Shown: positions 1 through 8,750 of the stretch, one piece after another | Position numbering within the stretch: the stretch's first letter is position 1 | How the letters are laid out: every line of letters starts with the position of its first letter | The notes under the pieces: generated by a model | Told to the model about the DNA's origin: nothing | Databases searched by the model: none | The model's input: the letters and a program-made list of their open reading frames with translations, nothing else | Program-made: the position numbers and the translations under genes | Origin: Paraferrimonas sp. SM1919 | GTDB taxonomy: Bacteria > Pseudomonadota > Gammaproteobacteria > Enterobacterales > Shewanellaceae | Direction of reading: 5' to 3' | NCBI RefSeq assembly: GCF_010993985.1 | Contig: NZ_WINH01000003.1 | Location: forward strand, 1-64,000 | Length of the DNA stretch: 64,000 bases

Positions 1-62
1 TCAGGAATGGTTGTACACCCTAAGATAATAATACTGATAGCAAAGACGAAGTATTTTCTCAT
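1..62 (-). CDS. Partial lipoprotein, first codons of an integron cassette gene
   Basis: An ATG at 62-60 on the minus strand opens a frame that stays open to the window edge (20 codons). It encodes a Lys/Arg start, a hydrophobic stretch and a lipobox ending ILGC, so the product should be a lipid-anchored envelope protein. The ATG lies seven bases beyond the attC simple site (GTTAGAG, 75-69), the short spacing usual for cassette genes. It is therefore the cassette downstream of the OLD nuclease in cassette-reading order. Function is unknown because only the signal peptide is visible. Confidence 0.6.
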   Translation of the reverse strand, partial: MRKYFVFAISIIILGCTTIP

Positions 63-68
63 GGGTTG

Positions 69-135
69 CTCTAACGCTTTGCTCACCGGTAAATTAGGAG
101 CGCAGCGAGTAATTTATCCGCGTGCAGCAACTTGT
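69..135 (-). other. attC recombination site, larger part; interrupted by a group II intron
   Basis: Read on the minus strand, this is an imperfect palindrome ending in the simple site GTTAGAG (75-69). The inner stem pairs 87-96 with 110-120 and leaves one unpaired base (117). The outer stem pairs TTGCT-CAC with GTG-c-AGCAA, again with one unpaired base. Extrahelical bases on one arm are a hallmark of attC. The opposite simple site GGCTAAC is completed only by joining 134-135 to 2084-2088, because the intron sits inside it. The reconstructed site is 72 bp. Confidence 0.8.
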
Positions 136-2083
136 GTACGCCCAGCATGGGCATGAACTAATGAGGTGAAAGTCCTCTGTGGGAAGATCACCATTAATTA
201 ACATACTGTTATTAAATGCTAACTACTAGCGAATGGCAAGGGCTTATCCGTGAGGATAGGTCTGGAGGAAGCCCCTAGCAAATTTGCGAGCTGATGAACA
301 AGAACATCATATGAGGCGTAGGCTAGAGGTGAGTTGGCACAAGACAACGAAACCACGTGATCTAATGGCCACCGTAAATGATGCAGCAGTGCAAAGAAAG
401 TTCATGTTCTTATCTGGGGAGATCTGCTTAACAGGCGATCGGTAACTAACCAGTAAGGCTCTGGTATACAAGTGCCTTGGCTTTTCAGTGTCATCGACTG
501 AAAAGAGCGAACCAGATGAAAACCGATAGCGCATGATGGGGTAACCCATCTTGTGATTAAGCAGAAGTCAGCAGACGGCATAGTAGCCCAACGCCCATCG
601 TAATGGATAGGACATGGTGAAGGCCCGAACATTTAGAGGAAGGAGGAGTCTTGTCATACTTGTCGATACCCACTACGTCGCCAGACGACTACTATCAGCA
701 GCGTACAGATAGGCAACCAACCTTCAACAGTGATCTATTCCAACAGCTGCTCGAACCAGAGAATCTACATCGCGCATGGCGTCAAGTTAAAGCCAATAAA
801 GGCGCGGCGGGCATCGATGGTATGACCATCGAAGCCTTCCCGCTCTGGATGCAACAAGAAGGCTGGCAGCGATGTAAAACTCAACTTGAGTTAGGGCAAT
901 ACCAACCTTCATCGGTCAGGCGCGTGGAGATTGATAAACCCGATGGCGGTAAACGCAAACTGGGGATCCCAAATGTTATTGACCGTGTCATACAGCAAGC
1001 GATTGCGCAAATCCTCACCCCACTATTTGACCCATTCTTCTCGGCTAATAGCTTTGGTTTTAGGCCGAATAGGAATGCCAAACAAGCGGTACTGCAAGTT
1101 AGTAACATCATCAAACAGAAACACAAAATTGCTGTCGACGTTGATCTGTCTAAGTTCTTTGACCGAGTTAATCATGATCTCTTGATGACCCAACTAAAGA
1201 ATAAGGTACAGGATAAGCGCCTTTTGGCACTTATCGGTAAATACTTACGTGCAGGTGTGATGATCAATGACCAATTTGAGGCAAGCCTTGAGGGGGTACC
1301 TCAAGGCGGTCCACTCTCACCATTATTATCAAATATTATGTTAGATAATCTGGATAAAGAGCTAGAAAGCCGAGGGCACCAATTCGCCCGCTACGCAGAC
1401 GACTTTATCATCTTGGTAAAATCTAAACGAGCAGGTGAACGGGTACTTAAGAGTATCACTCATTATCTTGCCACTAGGCTAAAACTGGTCGTTAATGAAC
1501 AGAAAAGCCAAGTGGTTAAGGTAGCTCAAAGCAAGTTCCTAGGGTTTACCTTTAAGCGAGGAAAGATCCAATGGCATGCAAATACGCTGCATACATTTAA
1601 GCAGAAGGTAAGACGGCTGACCAACCGAAATTGGGGCGTTAGCATGGGGTATCAACTGCATAAACTGCGGCAATATATGCAAGGCTGGATCAACTACTTT
1701 GGCATCGCCAATGCTTATCAAGGATGTGTAGACCTAGACCATTGGATCCGTCGCCGAGTGCGTATGTGCTACTGGCGTCAGTGGAGGAAACCGCGGACTA
1801 AGGTACAGAATTTACTTAAGCGTGGCGTCAGGATCCAAGCAGCCGTTGCCTGTGGTATTACAAGCAAAGGCCCATGGCGCAGCTCTAAAACCCCTGGAAT
1901 ACAGCAAGCGTTGAGTAATGACTATCTTAAGAAAGCAGGCTTATACTCACTAAGAGCAGGATGGATCGCAGTTCATTATCCTAACCAGAAAGTCTAGTTA
2001 GGTGTCCTAAATGAACCGCCCTGTGCGGAGCCGCATGCAGGGTGGTGTGGGGGCTGAGGGTTAGATACCCTCGGCTACCCGAT
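136..2083 (+). mobile_element. Group II intron, probably class IIC-attC
   Basis: The ribozyme 5' part (about 136-650) precedes a maturase gene. The 3' part (about 1998-2083) holds a domain V-like hairpin (CCGCCCTG pairing CAGGGTGG, 2018-2045) and a domain VI-like stem ending GAT. I place the boundaries at GTACG and GAT because joining 135 to 2084 regenerates the attC simple site GTTAGCC. The TTGT/T junction and the orientation opposite to the cassettes are known traits of class IIC introns that target attC. The 5' end differs by one base from the usual GTGYG, so the exact boundary could shift. Class assignment is inferred from the target and from the endonuclease-free maturase. Confidence 0.78.
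651..1997 (+). CDS. ltrA: Group II intron reverse transcriptase/maturase
   Basis: Intron-encoded protein of 448 residues that binds the intron RNA, helps it splice and copies it into DNA at the target. The reverse transcriptase domain spans about residues 30-300, with catalytic Asp at VDVDLSKFFD (about 163) and YADD at 248-251, plus the PQGGPLSP motif near 217. The maturase (GIIM-like) region follows at about 310-440. The protein ends without an HNH endonuclease domain, consistent with class IIC. The start is a TTG preceded by a strong AAGGAGG (640-646). The gene lies in ribozyme domain IV and is intact. Confidence 0.9.
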   Translation: MSYLSIPTTSPDDYYQQRTDRQPTFNSDLFQQLLEPENLHRAWRQVKANKGAAGIDGMTIEAFPLWMQQEGWQRCKTQLELGQYQPSSVRRVEIDKPDGGKRKLGIPNVIDRVIQQAIAQILTPLFDPFFSANSFGFRPNRNAKQAVLQVSNIIKQKHKIAVDVDLSKFFDRVNHDLLMTQLKNKVQDKRLLALIGKYLRAGVMINDQFEASLEGVPQGGPLSPLLSNIMLDNLDKELESRGHQFARYADDFIILVKSKRAGERVLKSITHYLATRLKLVVNEQKSQVVKVAQSKFLGFTFKRGKIQWHANTLHTFKQKVRRLTNRNWGVSMGYQLHKLRQYMQGWINYFGIANAYQGCVDLDHWIRRRVRMCYWRQWRKPRTKVQNLLKRGVRIQAAVACGITSKGPWRSSKTPGIQQALSNDYLKKAGLYSLRAGWIAVHYPNQKV

Positions 2084-3909
2084 TAGCCATTTGCCAGCTG
2101 TGAAACAGTTTGAATAATTTCTTCGATCTCATATCTGTCTACACCGTCGTCACCACAATATTTTGATCTTTCTTTAATTTGTGCAGCTGTCATCCTTGGC
2201 CAGAATCTTTCCAATACATCATCTTTTCTAACGGTTAATGCTGTTGCGATTTTCTTTTTCGCATCACAGGTATCTGTGTACTCAATGTTGACACCATGAG
2301 AAGCTTGAAAAAGGGCAGGATCTAGATAGTTCTCAGGCTCTCTTTTCCTGGTAAGGAGCGCAATTTTTCCTTGCGCCTTCAGTTCAGAAATCTTCTCCAT
2401 ATTTCTTGGATTTTGAATTGGATCCCCTAGATCAGAATCCATCAATATTCCCCACTCCAAACCCAGTTGATCAATAAGCTTCTTGGACACCCAATGCTTT
2501 AGATTTCCACAGCCACCTATAGGAATGCAAGCTATCCCCAGTTCAGACAGGGTGTTTTCAATATCACCATTAATCTTTAATTGCTCAGCGGAATGGTTAA
2601 CAAATGTCACGTCGCTATGACCTTCTACTAGGAGAACACCCCGTGATGATGCAATTTCACTTTCAGGAAGTACCCCTAGACTGATTGCTACCTTTTCAAG
2701 GACTTCATCTGACCCGCTGGTTATATTAGGAGTGTTATTTTCGTCTTTCTCGATAAAGCGAATAGACTCTATAGGCAGAAGTCCAGCCAACGCTGGGACA
2801 TGCGTTGTTAATAATATTTGGCAGTCAGGTCTGCATGACAAGGCGATTAGCGCCTCAATAAGCATGATTTGATAGCTTGGGTGTTGTGATGTTTCAGGCT
2901 CTTCAATAGCGTATATAACCTTAGGAGAGCTTTTTTCCACCCGAACCTTTTCCGCTTCAGCTCTAAAAAAGTTAAGCAAAATAAGCCTTCTAACACCGCT
3001 ACCACGCTTATTTATCGGAACTCCTCCCTCACCATCTAACGTGAAATTGAAAGTCCACTTTGGCTTATCCTTGAACCTTGGGTGTAATTCCGAAGCCAGC
3101 GCCGGATCCATTTCCCGTAATTTTTCTTTCGTACGCTCTGCGACTTCCAAAACAGACTGTTCGATTTTTTCTTGCAGCTCATCTATTTCTTTCTGAAGTG
3201 ATTTTTTTGCTTGATCTACCGCAACCTGAATTGGGTTTTTTGCCTCAGGATCAGAATCGTTACTCTCTCTATCAGCCTTGAACAAGGCAAAAGTAGGCAT
3301 TTCTGCCTCAATTTTCTTATATATATTCTTTGATTCTTTTTCCAGCGCACTGACATCCAAATAGAAGTCCGTCAGTTGTAAGTTATCAAATTTATTCCAG
3401 ATAGCAGAGCGCCATAAACTTGAAACTCGCTTATCCTCTACCTCTCCATCGACACCTAACTCTTTACCTCGCGCCTTTAATTCCGCTAGTTTTAAGCTGT
3501 GTAGATCATTAGCGCTTTCGAGAGAAGGGTGCATGCAGCGAATTAAAATGGAAGGTGCTGAGACTGTTTTTTGTACCTTGTATACCTTCGATATTTCGAT
3601 ATCACCATTGCTATTTAGTAGGTATTCATTTTTAAAGCTTGTAGGATAATTCTCATCAACAACAACTTCTTCAGATAATTCATCAAAAATACATGATATT
3701 TTTATTTCAGAATCATCAGACTCTACATTTTTATCATCACTATCTATTTTCACAGACTTGTTATTAAAGAAAATCTCGAGTGCCTCAAGAATCGTGGATT
3801 TTCCTGCGTCATTTCTTCCGGTGATACCCGTTAATCCATCCTCAAATGATACGGAGGTCTCCTCTTTATAGCCTCTAAAGTTTTTTATCTTTATTTCCTT
3901 GAGTCGCAT
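2083..3909 (-). CDS. OLD-family ATP-dependent nuclease (AAA ATPase plus TOPRIM), cassette gene
   Basis: A 608-residue protein with an ABC/SMC-like ATPase half and a C-terminal TOPRIM half. Walker A is GRNDAGKST (31-39), the signature-like KRGSGVRR is at 301-308, Walker B ends in VIYAIEEPE (331-339) and an LLTTH switch is near 366. TOPRIM metal residues are at LLVEGHSD (426-433) and DSDLGD (491-496). OLD proteins nick or degrade DNA and several act in phage defence (Gabija GajA, P2 Old, PARIS AriA). No GajB helicase or second AriB-type gene is present, so it resembles single-gene class 1 OLD. RBS AAGGAGG stands four bases before the ATG. The stop codon lies in the attC simple site split by the intron. 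Confidence 0.88.
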   Translation of the reverse strand: MRLKEIKIKNFRGYKEETSVSFEDGLTGITGRNDAGKSTILEALEIFFNNKSVKIDSDDKNVESDDSEIKISCIFDELSEEVVVDENYPTSFKNEYLLNSNGDIEISKVYKVQKTVSAPSILIRCMHPSLESANDLHSLKLAELKARGKELGVDGEVEDKRVSSLWRSAIWNKFDNLQLTDFYLDVSALEKESKNIYKKIEAEMPTFALFKADRESNDSDPEAKNPIQVAVDQAKKSLQKEIDELQEKIEQSVLEVAERTKEKLREMDPALASELHPRFKDKPKWTFNFTLDGEGGVPINKRGSGVRRLILLNFFRAEAEKVRVEKSSPKVIYAIEEPETSQHPSYQIMLIEALIALSCRPDCQILLTTHVPALAGLLPIESIRFIEKDENNTPNITSGSDEVLEKVAISLGVLPESEIASSRGVLLVEGHSDVTFVNHSAEQLKINGDIENTLSELGIACIPIGGCGNLKHWVSKKLIDQLGLEWGILMDSDLGDPIQNPRNMEKISELKAQGKIALLTRKREPENYLDPALFQASHGVNIEYTDTCDAKKKIATALTVRKDDVLERFWPRMTAAQIKERSKYCGDDGVDRYEIEEIIQTVSQLANG

Positions 3910-3933
3910 AAAACCTCCTTAATATGATTGTGT

Positions 3934-3992
3934 GGCTAACGCCCTAATCAGCCGAGCCGTTGTTTGGCGTCGGCTGCAATTGATTGTTAGGT
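3934..3992 (-). other. attC recombination site between two cassettes
   Basis: A 59-bp imperfect palindrome bounded by GGCTAAC (3934-3940) and GTTAGGT (3986-3992). CAGCCGA-GCC (3949-3958) pairs with GGC-g-TCGGCTG (3967-3977), leaving one unpaired base, and a second extrahelical base lies in the outer stem. These features and the position between two same-strand genes identify an integron attC. The upstream gene reads through it, encoding its last residues from the site itself. Confidence 0.85.
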
Positions 3993-4333
3993 AACGTTGC
4001 ATGCCCAGCTTTGACTTGTTCTGCTATGTACTTATCTATAGCATTTTTTAAATTGCTGCTTGGGTTAGTGTTACAATATGAACCGATACTCAAAATAAAA
4101 TTTTGACCTTCTGGCATTTTGTCAGGTGACTTACCTTGTTTAAAAATAACACCAGATCCTGTTAAGTAGCCAGCCCACCAATTTTTATAACCATATTGCA
4201 AATTGGGTTCATTTTTATTTTTATTATATTGAGAGCACTCGACGCTACCGAATACAGTATTGCTTTCTGTTGCGTGTAATTGCTCAACAATAATTAATGC
4301 AAATACGAGTGTAATCAGTTGCGAGAAGCTCAT
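3944..4333 (-). CDS. Small secreted protein of unknown function, integron cassette gene
   Basis: A 129-residue protein with an N-terminal signal peptide (hydrophobic 5-17, cleavage near residue 21) and two cysteines in the mature part, suggesting a periplasmic protein. The region around SYCNTNP followed by a helix faintly recalls small periplasmic immunity or chaperone proteins, but I cannot assign a family. The last sixteen residues (LPNNQLQPTPNNGSAD) are encoded by the attC site, a pattern common in cassette genes. The ATG is six bases from an attC-type half site (4340-4346). Confidence 0.65.
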   Translation of the reverse strand: MSFSQLITLVFALIIVEQLHATESNTVFGSVECSQYNKNKNEPNLQYGYKNWWAGYLTGSGVIFKQGKSPDKMPEGQNFILSIGSYCNTNPSSNLKNAIDKYIAEQVKAGHATLPNNQLQPTPNNGSAD

Positions 4334-4740
4334 TTAGTAACCTAACAGCTTATTAAGCGGAAGCTCGATAAACTTCCGCACAAAATTTAACTTACAAATA
4401 ATATGTCATTTTAAACTGTTGAAATAAAGTACAAATTTTCGGAAAAGATTAGAAAAACTGAAAATCCCGCTCGGCAAAAACGAGACCGTGGATGTAGGGT
4501 TTCCCTACATCCCAGGGCTACTTTTCATTTAATCAATAACTTAGTTAAATTTTGGAAGATTATCGAGCCTTCAAAAAGCCAATTTTGGCTCTGTTTGTCA
4601 CCCTTTAATCCCCAAAACAGTTATACCTGTATAAATGAACACGTATTGGTGGGTTTGAGAGTGCTATTTTCGCTGCCCTTATAGCTAATCACTACCCACT
4701 CGAAGGGGGTAGCTCGCTCTCGTATTCCGCAACCCATAAC
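4334..4740. other. Intergenic region at the cassette-chromosome junction
   Basis: About 400 bases without a gene. 4340-4346 (ACCTAAC) matches an attC/attI simple site and is followed by a GCGGAAG/CTTCCGC hairpin (4357-4379), but I find no matching second simple site. It may be a decayed attC or the attachment point of the cassette cluster. A perfect 10-bp inverted repeat with a 3-base loop lies at 4490-4512 (GGATGTAGGG/CCCTACATCC). No integrase gene is visible. Confidence 0.4.
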
Positions 4741-6108
4741 CTAGCCCTTAGTAACACTTCCCCATGGCCCAGTAATGGCAAGCGTCTTTGAACCCTTATA
4801 AACATTCACAAATAAAGTGCTGCCATCCGGAGAGAAACAGGCTCCAGCGGGTTCGGTTTGTGCCGTTAAACGAGCAAATGGGTACAAACTGCCATCTGGC
4901 GCGACGCCCCTTAGGTAATTATTGACGCTGTCTGTGTACTGGTCTTCACACACCAATAAGTGGCCTTGGGGTGTCACTGTGATATTGTCGCCAAAGTTAA
5001 AATCCGCTTTATCTAAGGATTCGACAAATAATTGGATTCGGCCTGGGCTTTGTTCTTCTTCGCTACTGCCCTCATACTCGGATGGCTGATAACGCATAAT
5101 TTGGCCATGCTTAATGCCACCACCATTAGTACAACAAAAATACAGTTCGTTATCGCCCCAATGAATGCCTTCACCACGGGCGAATAAGGCTGCACCTTTG
5201 CTGTAGCCTTGTTTGCGTAAGTCATCTTCTGGGCTTTCAGGATTTTCAATATCAATCCAAGTGGTTGCAAACCATTGCGATAGTGGCATTGCCTCTGAAT
5301 CCCAATTTCTGGTATCAAATTGTGGTTGGTTTAACACCACTAGAGCTTGCAAACGACCGCCCTTGTGCAATTTGCCATATTCGTTGGGAATAAAGCGGTA
5401 AAATAAACTGTCGCTCCAATCCTCTGTTAGGTAAACAATACCTGTACGGGGATCCACCGCAGCAGCTTCATGTTGAAAACGCCCCATGGCTGTGAGTGGT
5501 TTAGCAGCCACCAGGCCATCTGAATTGGCGGGGACTTCAAATATATAGCCATGGTCTTTACTTAACCCTTCCCCCGCGCGGGTATTGGTTTCTTCACAGG
5601 TTAACCAAGTTCCCCAAGGGGTTACCCCGCCAGCACAATTACGAATCGTACCGATCAGGCTTAAATATTCCTTTTCTAATTGGCCGGTTTTGATGTTGTA
5701 CACCAATGTAGTAGTTCCGCCAGGTAGCGCTTTCCCCTCAGCGTTAGTGTCGTAGGCTTTATCGTCAGTTAGCTTTTGAATGGATGATGGCTGTTTTTTT
5801 AAGTGTTTGGGGCTGAGTTCGTGGTTGCGAATAAGGGCCACGCGATCGGCATCTAATTGAATACAGCCCATGCCATCTGCGTTATCAGGCACATGTAAGC
5901 CATCAGACATCAACTGGCCAAATTGTGAGATCACTTTATAGCTAAAGCCGCTAGGTAAATCTAATAGGCCATTAGGATCGACCACTAAATCGCCATAGCC
6001 TCGGCTGAGTTTGTTGATGCGAACACTGCTACCGGCGAAGCTACAGCCCGTTAAACCAGTGAATGCGAGCGCAGTTAACCCCAGTGTAAATTGCCTACGT
6101 GTAATCAT
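4741..6108 (-). CDS. PhoX-like (DUF839) Tat-exported protein
   Basis: A 455-residue protein of the PhoX/DUF839 family, whose best-studied members are calcium- and iron-dependent periplasmic alkaline phosphatases. The N-terminus has a twin-arginine motif (RRQFTLG, 4-10), then a hydrophobic segment and LTGC, so it may be a Tat-exported lipoprotein. Family-typical segments include the CEETN acid cluster in the middle and a C-terminal GACFSPDGSTLFVN propeller strand. It stands alone, with the next upstream gene divergent and far away. I see no Pho box. The substrate could be phosphate esters, but many DUF839 proteins are untested. Confidence 0.8.
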   Translation of the reverse strand: MITRRQFTLGLTALAFTGLTGCSFAGSSVRINKLSRGYGDLVVDPNGLLDLPSGFSYKVISQFGQLMSDGLHVPDNADGMGCIQLDADRVALIRNHELSPKHLKKQPSSIQKLTDDKAYDTNAEGKALPGGTTTLVYNIKTGQLEKEYLSLIGTIRNCAGGVTPWGTWLTCEETNTRAGEGLSKDHGYIFEVPANSDGLVAAKPLTAMGRFQHEAAAVDPRTGIVYLTEDWSDSLFYRFIPNEYGKLHKGGRLQALVVLNQPQFDTRNWDSEAMPLSQWFATTWIDIENPESPEDDLRKQGYSKGAALFARGEGIHWGDNELYFCCTNGGGIKHGQIMRYQPSEYEGSSEEEQSPGRIQLFVESLDKADFNFGDNITVTPQGHLLVCEDQYTDSVNNYLRGVAPDGSLYPFARLTAQTEPAGACFSPDGSTLFVNVYKGSKTLAITGPWGSVTKG

Positions 6109-6690
6109 GAAATTCCCTTTACAATACCTTAAATAGGGTCCGTTGCCCCTAATTAACCTTCAATGAGTTAACGATTATTCGGCAAAAAACGTTCTATTTC
6201 AAATGCTTTAACCAGTTGACCGTTTCAAAAAGCCTGAATACCTTTTCGTTAGAGGTTTATGTTTACGATAAGTATCATGGTTTTTATTGGTGGCCTGCTC
6301 AAACTCGTTAACATTCAGTTGGGCTTTAGCAACGAATGCAATCACCACCTGACGACTTCCTAGGTGAAAAACCTTATCCGATGTTTTACATGGAATACCC
6401 ATTCGGTCACATCATAGAGATTTACAGCCACCGCTACCAGTTACATTACGACGCTGGCGCGTATAAATAAGTCTAAAGCACCCTCTTCTTGAGGACGTTT
6501 GGATTTCTGTTTTCAGCAATAAATATTAGAAACCCTTATCATTACCATGCATGTTGGTCTAAACCATGACCCCACAGCAAAAGACACAACAAAGCAAATA
6601 TTTACAATAATTTACAATATATTTTATTGTAGATTGGATGTCACTTTTGTAGCTTAAGTCACTAATAATACAATAATAATAGGCATTGTT
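6109..6690. other. Intergenic region between phoX-like gene and chemotaxis receptor
   Basis: Almost 600 bases without an intact gene. It holds the tail of a degraded glyoxalase-like gene (6360-6470, listed separately). The AT-rich last 100 bases presumably contain the promoter of the receptor gene, though I see no clear consensus boxes. Confidence 0.4.
6360..6470 (+). pseudogene. C-terminal remnant of a VOC/glyoxalase-like gene
   Basis: A plus-strand frame ends at TAA 6468-6470 and encodes a segment containing MFYMEYPFGHIIEIYSH. The pattern of a hydrophobic strand, then GHIIEIYSH, is typical of the last metal-binding strand of vicinal-oxygen-chelate (glyoxalase/bleomycin-resistance) proteins. 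Upstream the frame meets stops and no start or N-terminal domain can be found, so this looks like a decayed gene tail. The assignment rests on a short segment only. Confidence 0.35.
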
Positions 6691-8370
6691 ATGGGTATCA
6701 AAGATTTACAGTTAAAAGTTAAGTTACTACTAATTTGTATTTTCACTATGCTAATAATGGCTATCAGCTTATTTTTGCAAACTCACTCAGAGTTAACCCA
6801 CCTTAAACAACAGCAACTTGAACAAATCAAAGCCAACTCTTTGAATCAAAAAAAGCATGAATTACAATCCATTGTCATCACAGCCTTATCATCTCTTTCT
6901 CCAATCCAAGCCCAAGACAATAATAAACAACAAGCCATGATCAGTAAGATCAATCAACTAAAATTTTCAGATGAGGGTTATTTTTTTATTAATAGCCTTG
7001 ACGGCTACGGCATAGCCAATGGTAAAAATCAAAAAGTGACCAACAAGTATTTGTTAAAAAATGCAGACGGCAGTATTAACACCAACATCAACAATCAAAT
7101 TGAACAAGCAAAAGCTGGCGGCGGATTTTTACAATATTCAGGCAGAAAGCCCGGCTTTGGGGAAGCCAAGTTTCCCAAATTAACCTATGTCAAACCTATC
7201 CCAAATACCCAGTGGTTTATTGGTGCAAGTTTTTTCATAGATGATATCGATGCGATTATCGCTCAACAACATAACTTAGTTGACAACACCGTAACCGAAA
7301 TCATTGTCAGTAATAGCTGGTTAACAGGCTTACTCACGATATTGTTAAGCTGTTTGGCCACTTGGGCTGTGCATCAAGCGTTGTCACCACTTGATAAAAT
7401 GCACACTAAGTTACAAGATATCGCAAGGGGTAATGGCGATCTGACTAAGCAACTTCCCGTTATTAACCGCGATGAGATTGGTAAATGTTCTACCGCATTT
7501 AATGACTTTTCAAACAAAATTAAGCAATTAGTTATTGATGTAAACATACAGGCTGCTCAAATTAAAAGCGCCAGTCAAGATCTCGATGAGAATGCGCTAA
7601 CTAATCAAAATAGAATTGCCAACCAAAAGCAAAAATCTGAACTGTTGGCCACTGCGATTAATGAATTACTCGCTAGTGCTGAGGAGATTGCCGCTTCAGC
7701 TCAGTTGGCAGCCAAGGAAACTGTTAACGCCAGTTTATCCGGCAATGAAACCCTACAAAGTATCGATTTAGCGATAGCAAAGCTGGTTGAACTTTCCAAT
7801 AAAATTACCGCTACCGCTCAAGCTGCCCAGGACTTTAAACACGAAACCGATGCGATTGAGAAGGTGTTAGAGGTCATTCAAGGTGTTGCAGAACAAACTA
7901 ACCTGTTAGCATTAAATGCCGCCATTGAAGCGGCCCGTGCAGGTGAGTATGGCAAAGGCTTTTCTGTGGTTGCAGATGAAGTAAGAACATTAGCCAGCAA
8001 GACTCGCGCAAGTACAGAAGAAATAAACCTACTGATCAGTAAGCTGCAAAATAGTTCAAACCAAGCCTATTTGGCGATGCAAGCAAGCGAGCAAACGTCA
8101 AAGCAAACCATGCTCGAAGCAAACAAAGCCAAACAAGCAGTGCAAAATATGAGTCATTCGATCGAGTCCATAAATGATATGAACGCTCAGGTAGCCATTG
8201 GTGCTAAGCAACAAACCACGGTTACCCAACAATTAAACTCTAATGTGCATGCATTGTTTGAACTGGCGGATGAATCAAGTAGCGCATTCATTGAAATCAC
8301 AAGTACCAGTAACGCTTTAAAATCAAATGCCAATAAATTAGCTGAAAATATGTCGCAGTTTAAAGTTTAA
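6691..8370 (+). CDS. Methyl-accepting chemotaxis protein with a Cache sensor
   Basis: A 559-residue inner-membrane receptor that signals through CheA/CheW to the flagellar motor. A membrane segment (about 10-27) is followed by a periplasmic single-Cache-type domain (about 30-200, with [10 protein letters not shown] and the [19 protein letters not shown] segment), a second membrane segment (about 210-230), a HAMP linker and a long coiled-coil signalling domain. The conserved hairpin tip [19 protein letters not shown] is near 405-423. The ligand is unknown; sCache_2 receptors often bind small carboxylates. It stands alone, so its partners lie elsewhere. Confidence 0.93.
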   Translation: MGIKDLQLKVKLLLICIFTMLIMAISLFLQTHSELTHLKQQQLEQIKANSLNQKKHELQSIVITALSSLSPIQAQDNNKQQAMISKINQLKFSDEGYFFINSLDGYGIANGKNQKVTNKYLLKNADGSINTNINNQIEQAKAGGGFLQYSGRKPGFGEAKFPKLTYVKPIPNTQWFIGASFFIDDIDAIIAQQHNLVDNTVTEIIVSNSWLTGLLTILLSCLATWAVHQALSPLDKMHTKLQDIARGNGDLTKQLPVINRDEIGKCSTAFNDFSNKIKQLVIDVNIQAAQIKSASQDLDENALTNQNRIANQKQKSELLATAINELLASAEEIAASAQLAAKETVNASLSGNETLQSIDLAIAKLVELSNKITATAQAAQDFKHETDAIEKVLEVIQGVAEQTNLLALNAAIEAARAGEYGKGFSVVADEVRTLASKTRASTEEINLLISKLQNSSNQAYLAMQASEQTSKQTMLEANKAKQAVQNMSHSIESINDMNAQVAIGAKQQTTVTQQLNSNVHALFELADESSSAFIEITSTSNALKSNANKLAENMSQFKV

Positions 8371-8750
8371 AATCGTCACAAGTTAGCGAGCGCCAAAGCT
8401 CAAGTTTTGCTTAAGGCTAATGACTGTCTTTGCTGTTTTGATTGGCTATTGCTTTAATGAGTTCGAGTTAAGCAATCCACTTCTGTTTGCTAAATACACA
8501 ACTATTGCTTAATTCGAATTTAAATTTTTTGTTGGCGCTAGGATAAGATCCGAATGTTTGTTGATTTGCCCCTAGTATAGCCAAACTTATCCAGAAGCTA
8601 AGTTGTTGTTCAGCCGCCGCTAACGTTTGCTGCCCCTATCGTTAAAAATCTAGCCATTGCTCCACCCTATTATTTACTTTGTCTCTAATCTGACTTAAGT
8701 TGTTCTATTAGGTCGATATAGTTAAACAAATCACCATAAGGAAGCATTAA
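8371..8750. other. Intergenic region with a long inverted repeat
   Basis: 380 bases with no gene. TTCGAGTTAAGCAAT (8462-8476) and ATTGCTTAATTCGAA (8504-8518) form a 15-bp inverted repeat with one mismatch and a 27-base loop. No T-run follows directly, so it is not an obvious intrinsic terminator. An RBS-like AGGAAG (8739-8744) precedes the next gene. Confidence 0.35.

Noticed and set aside
402..632. Open frames inside the intron 5' region
   Set aside because: This part folds as ribozyme domains; the frames have no RBS and no motif.
2083..4333. Gabija defence pair
   Set aside because: The OLD protein could be a GajA, but no UvrD-like GajB gene is next to it on either side within the window.
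1..4346. Insertion sequence or prophage at the left edge
   Set aside because: No transposase or phage gene; the mobile traits are explained by attC sites and a group II intron.
6208..6402. 64-codon minus-strand open frame
   Set aside because: It overlaps the VOC-like remnant on the other strand and has no RBS or motif.
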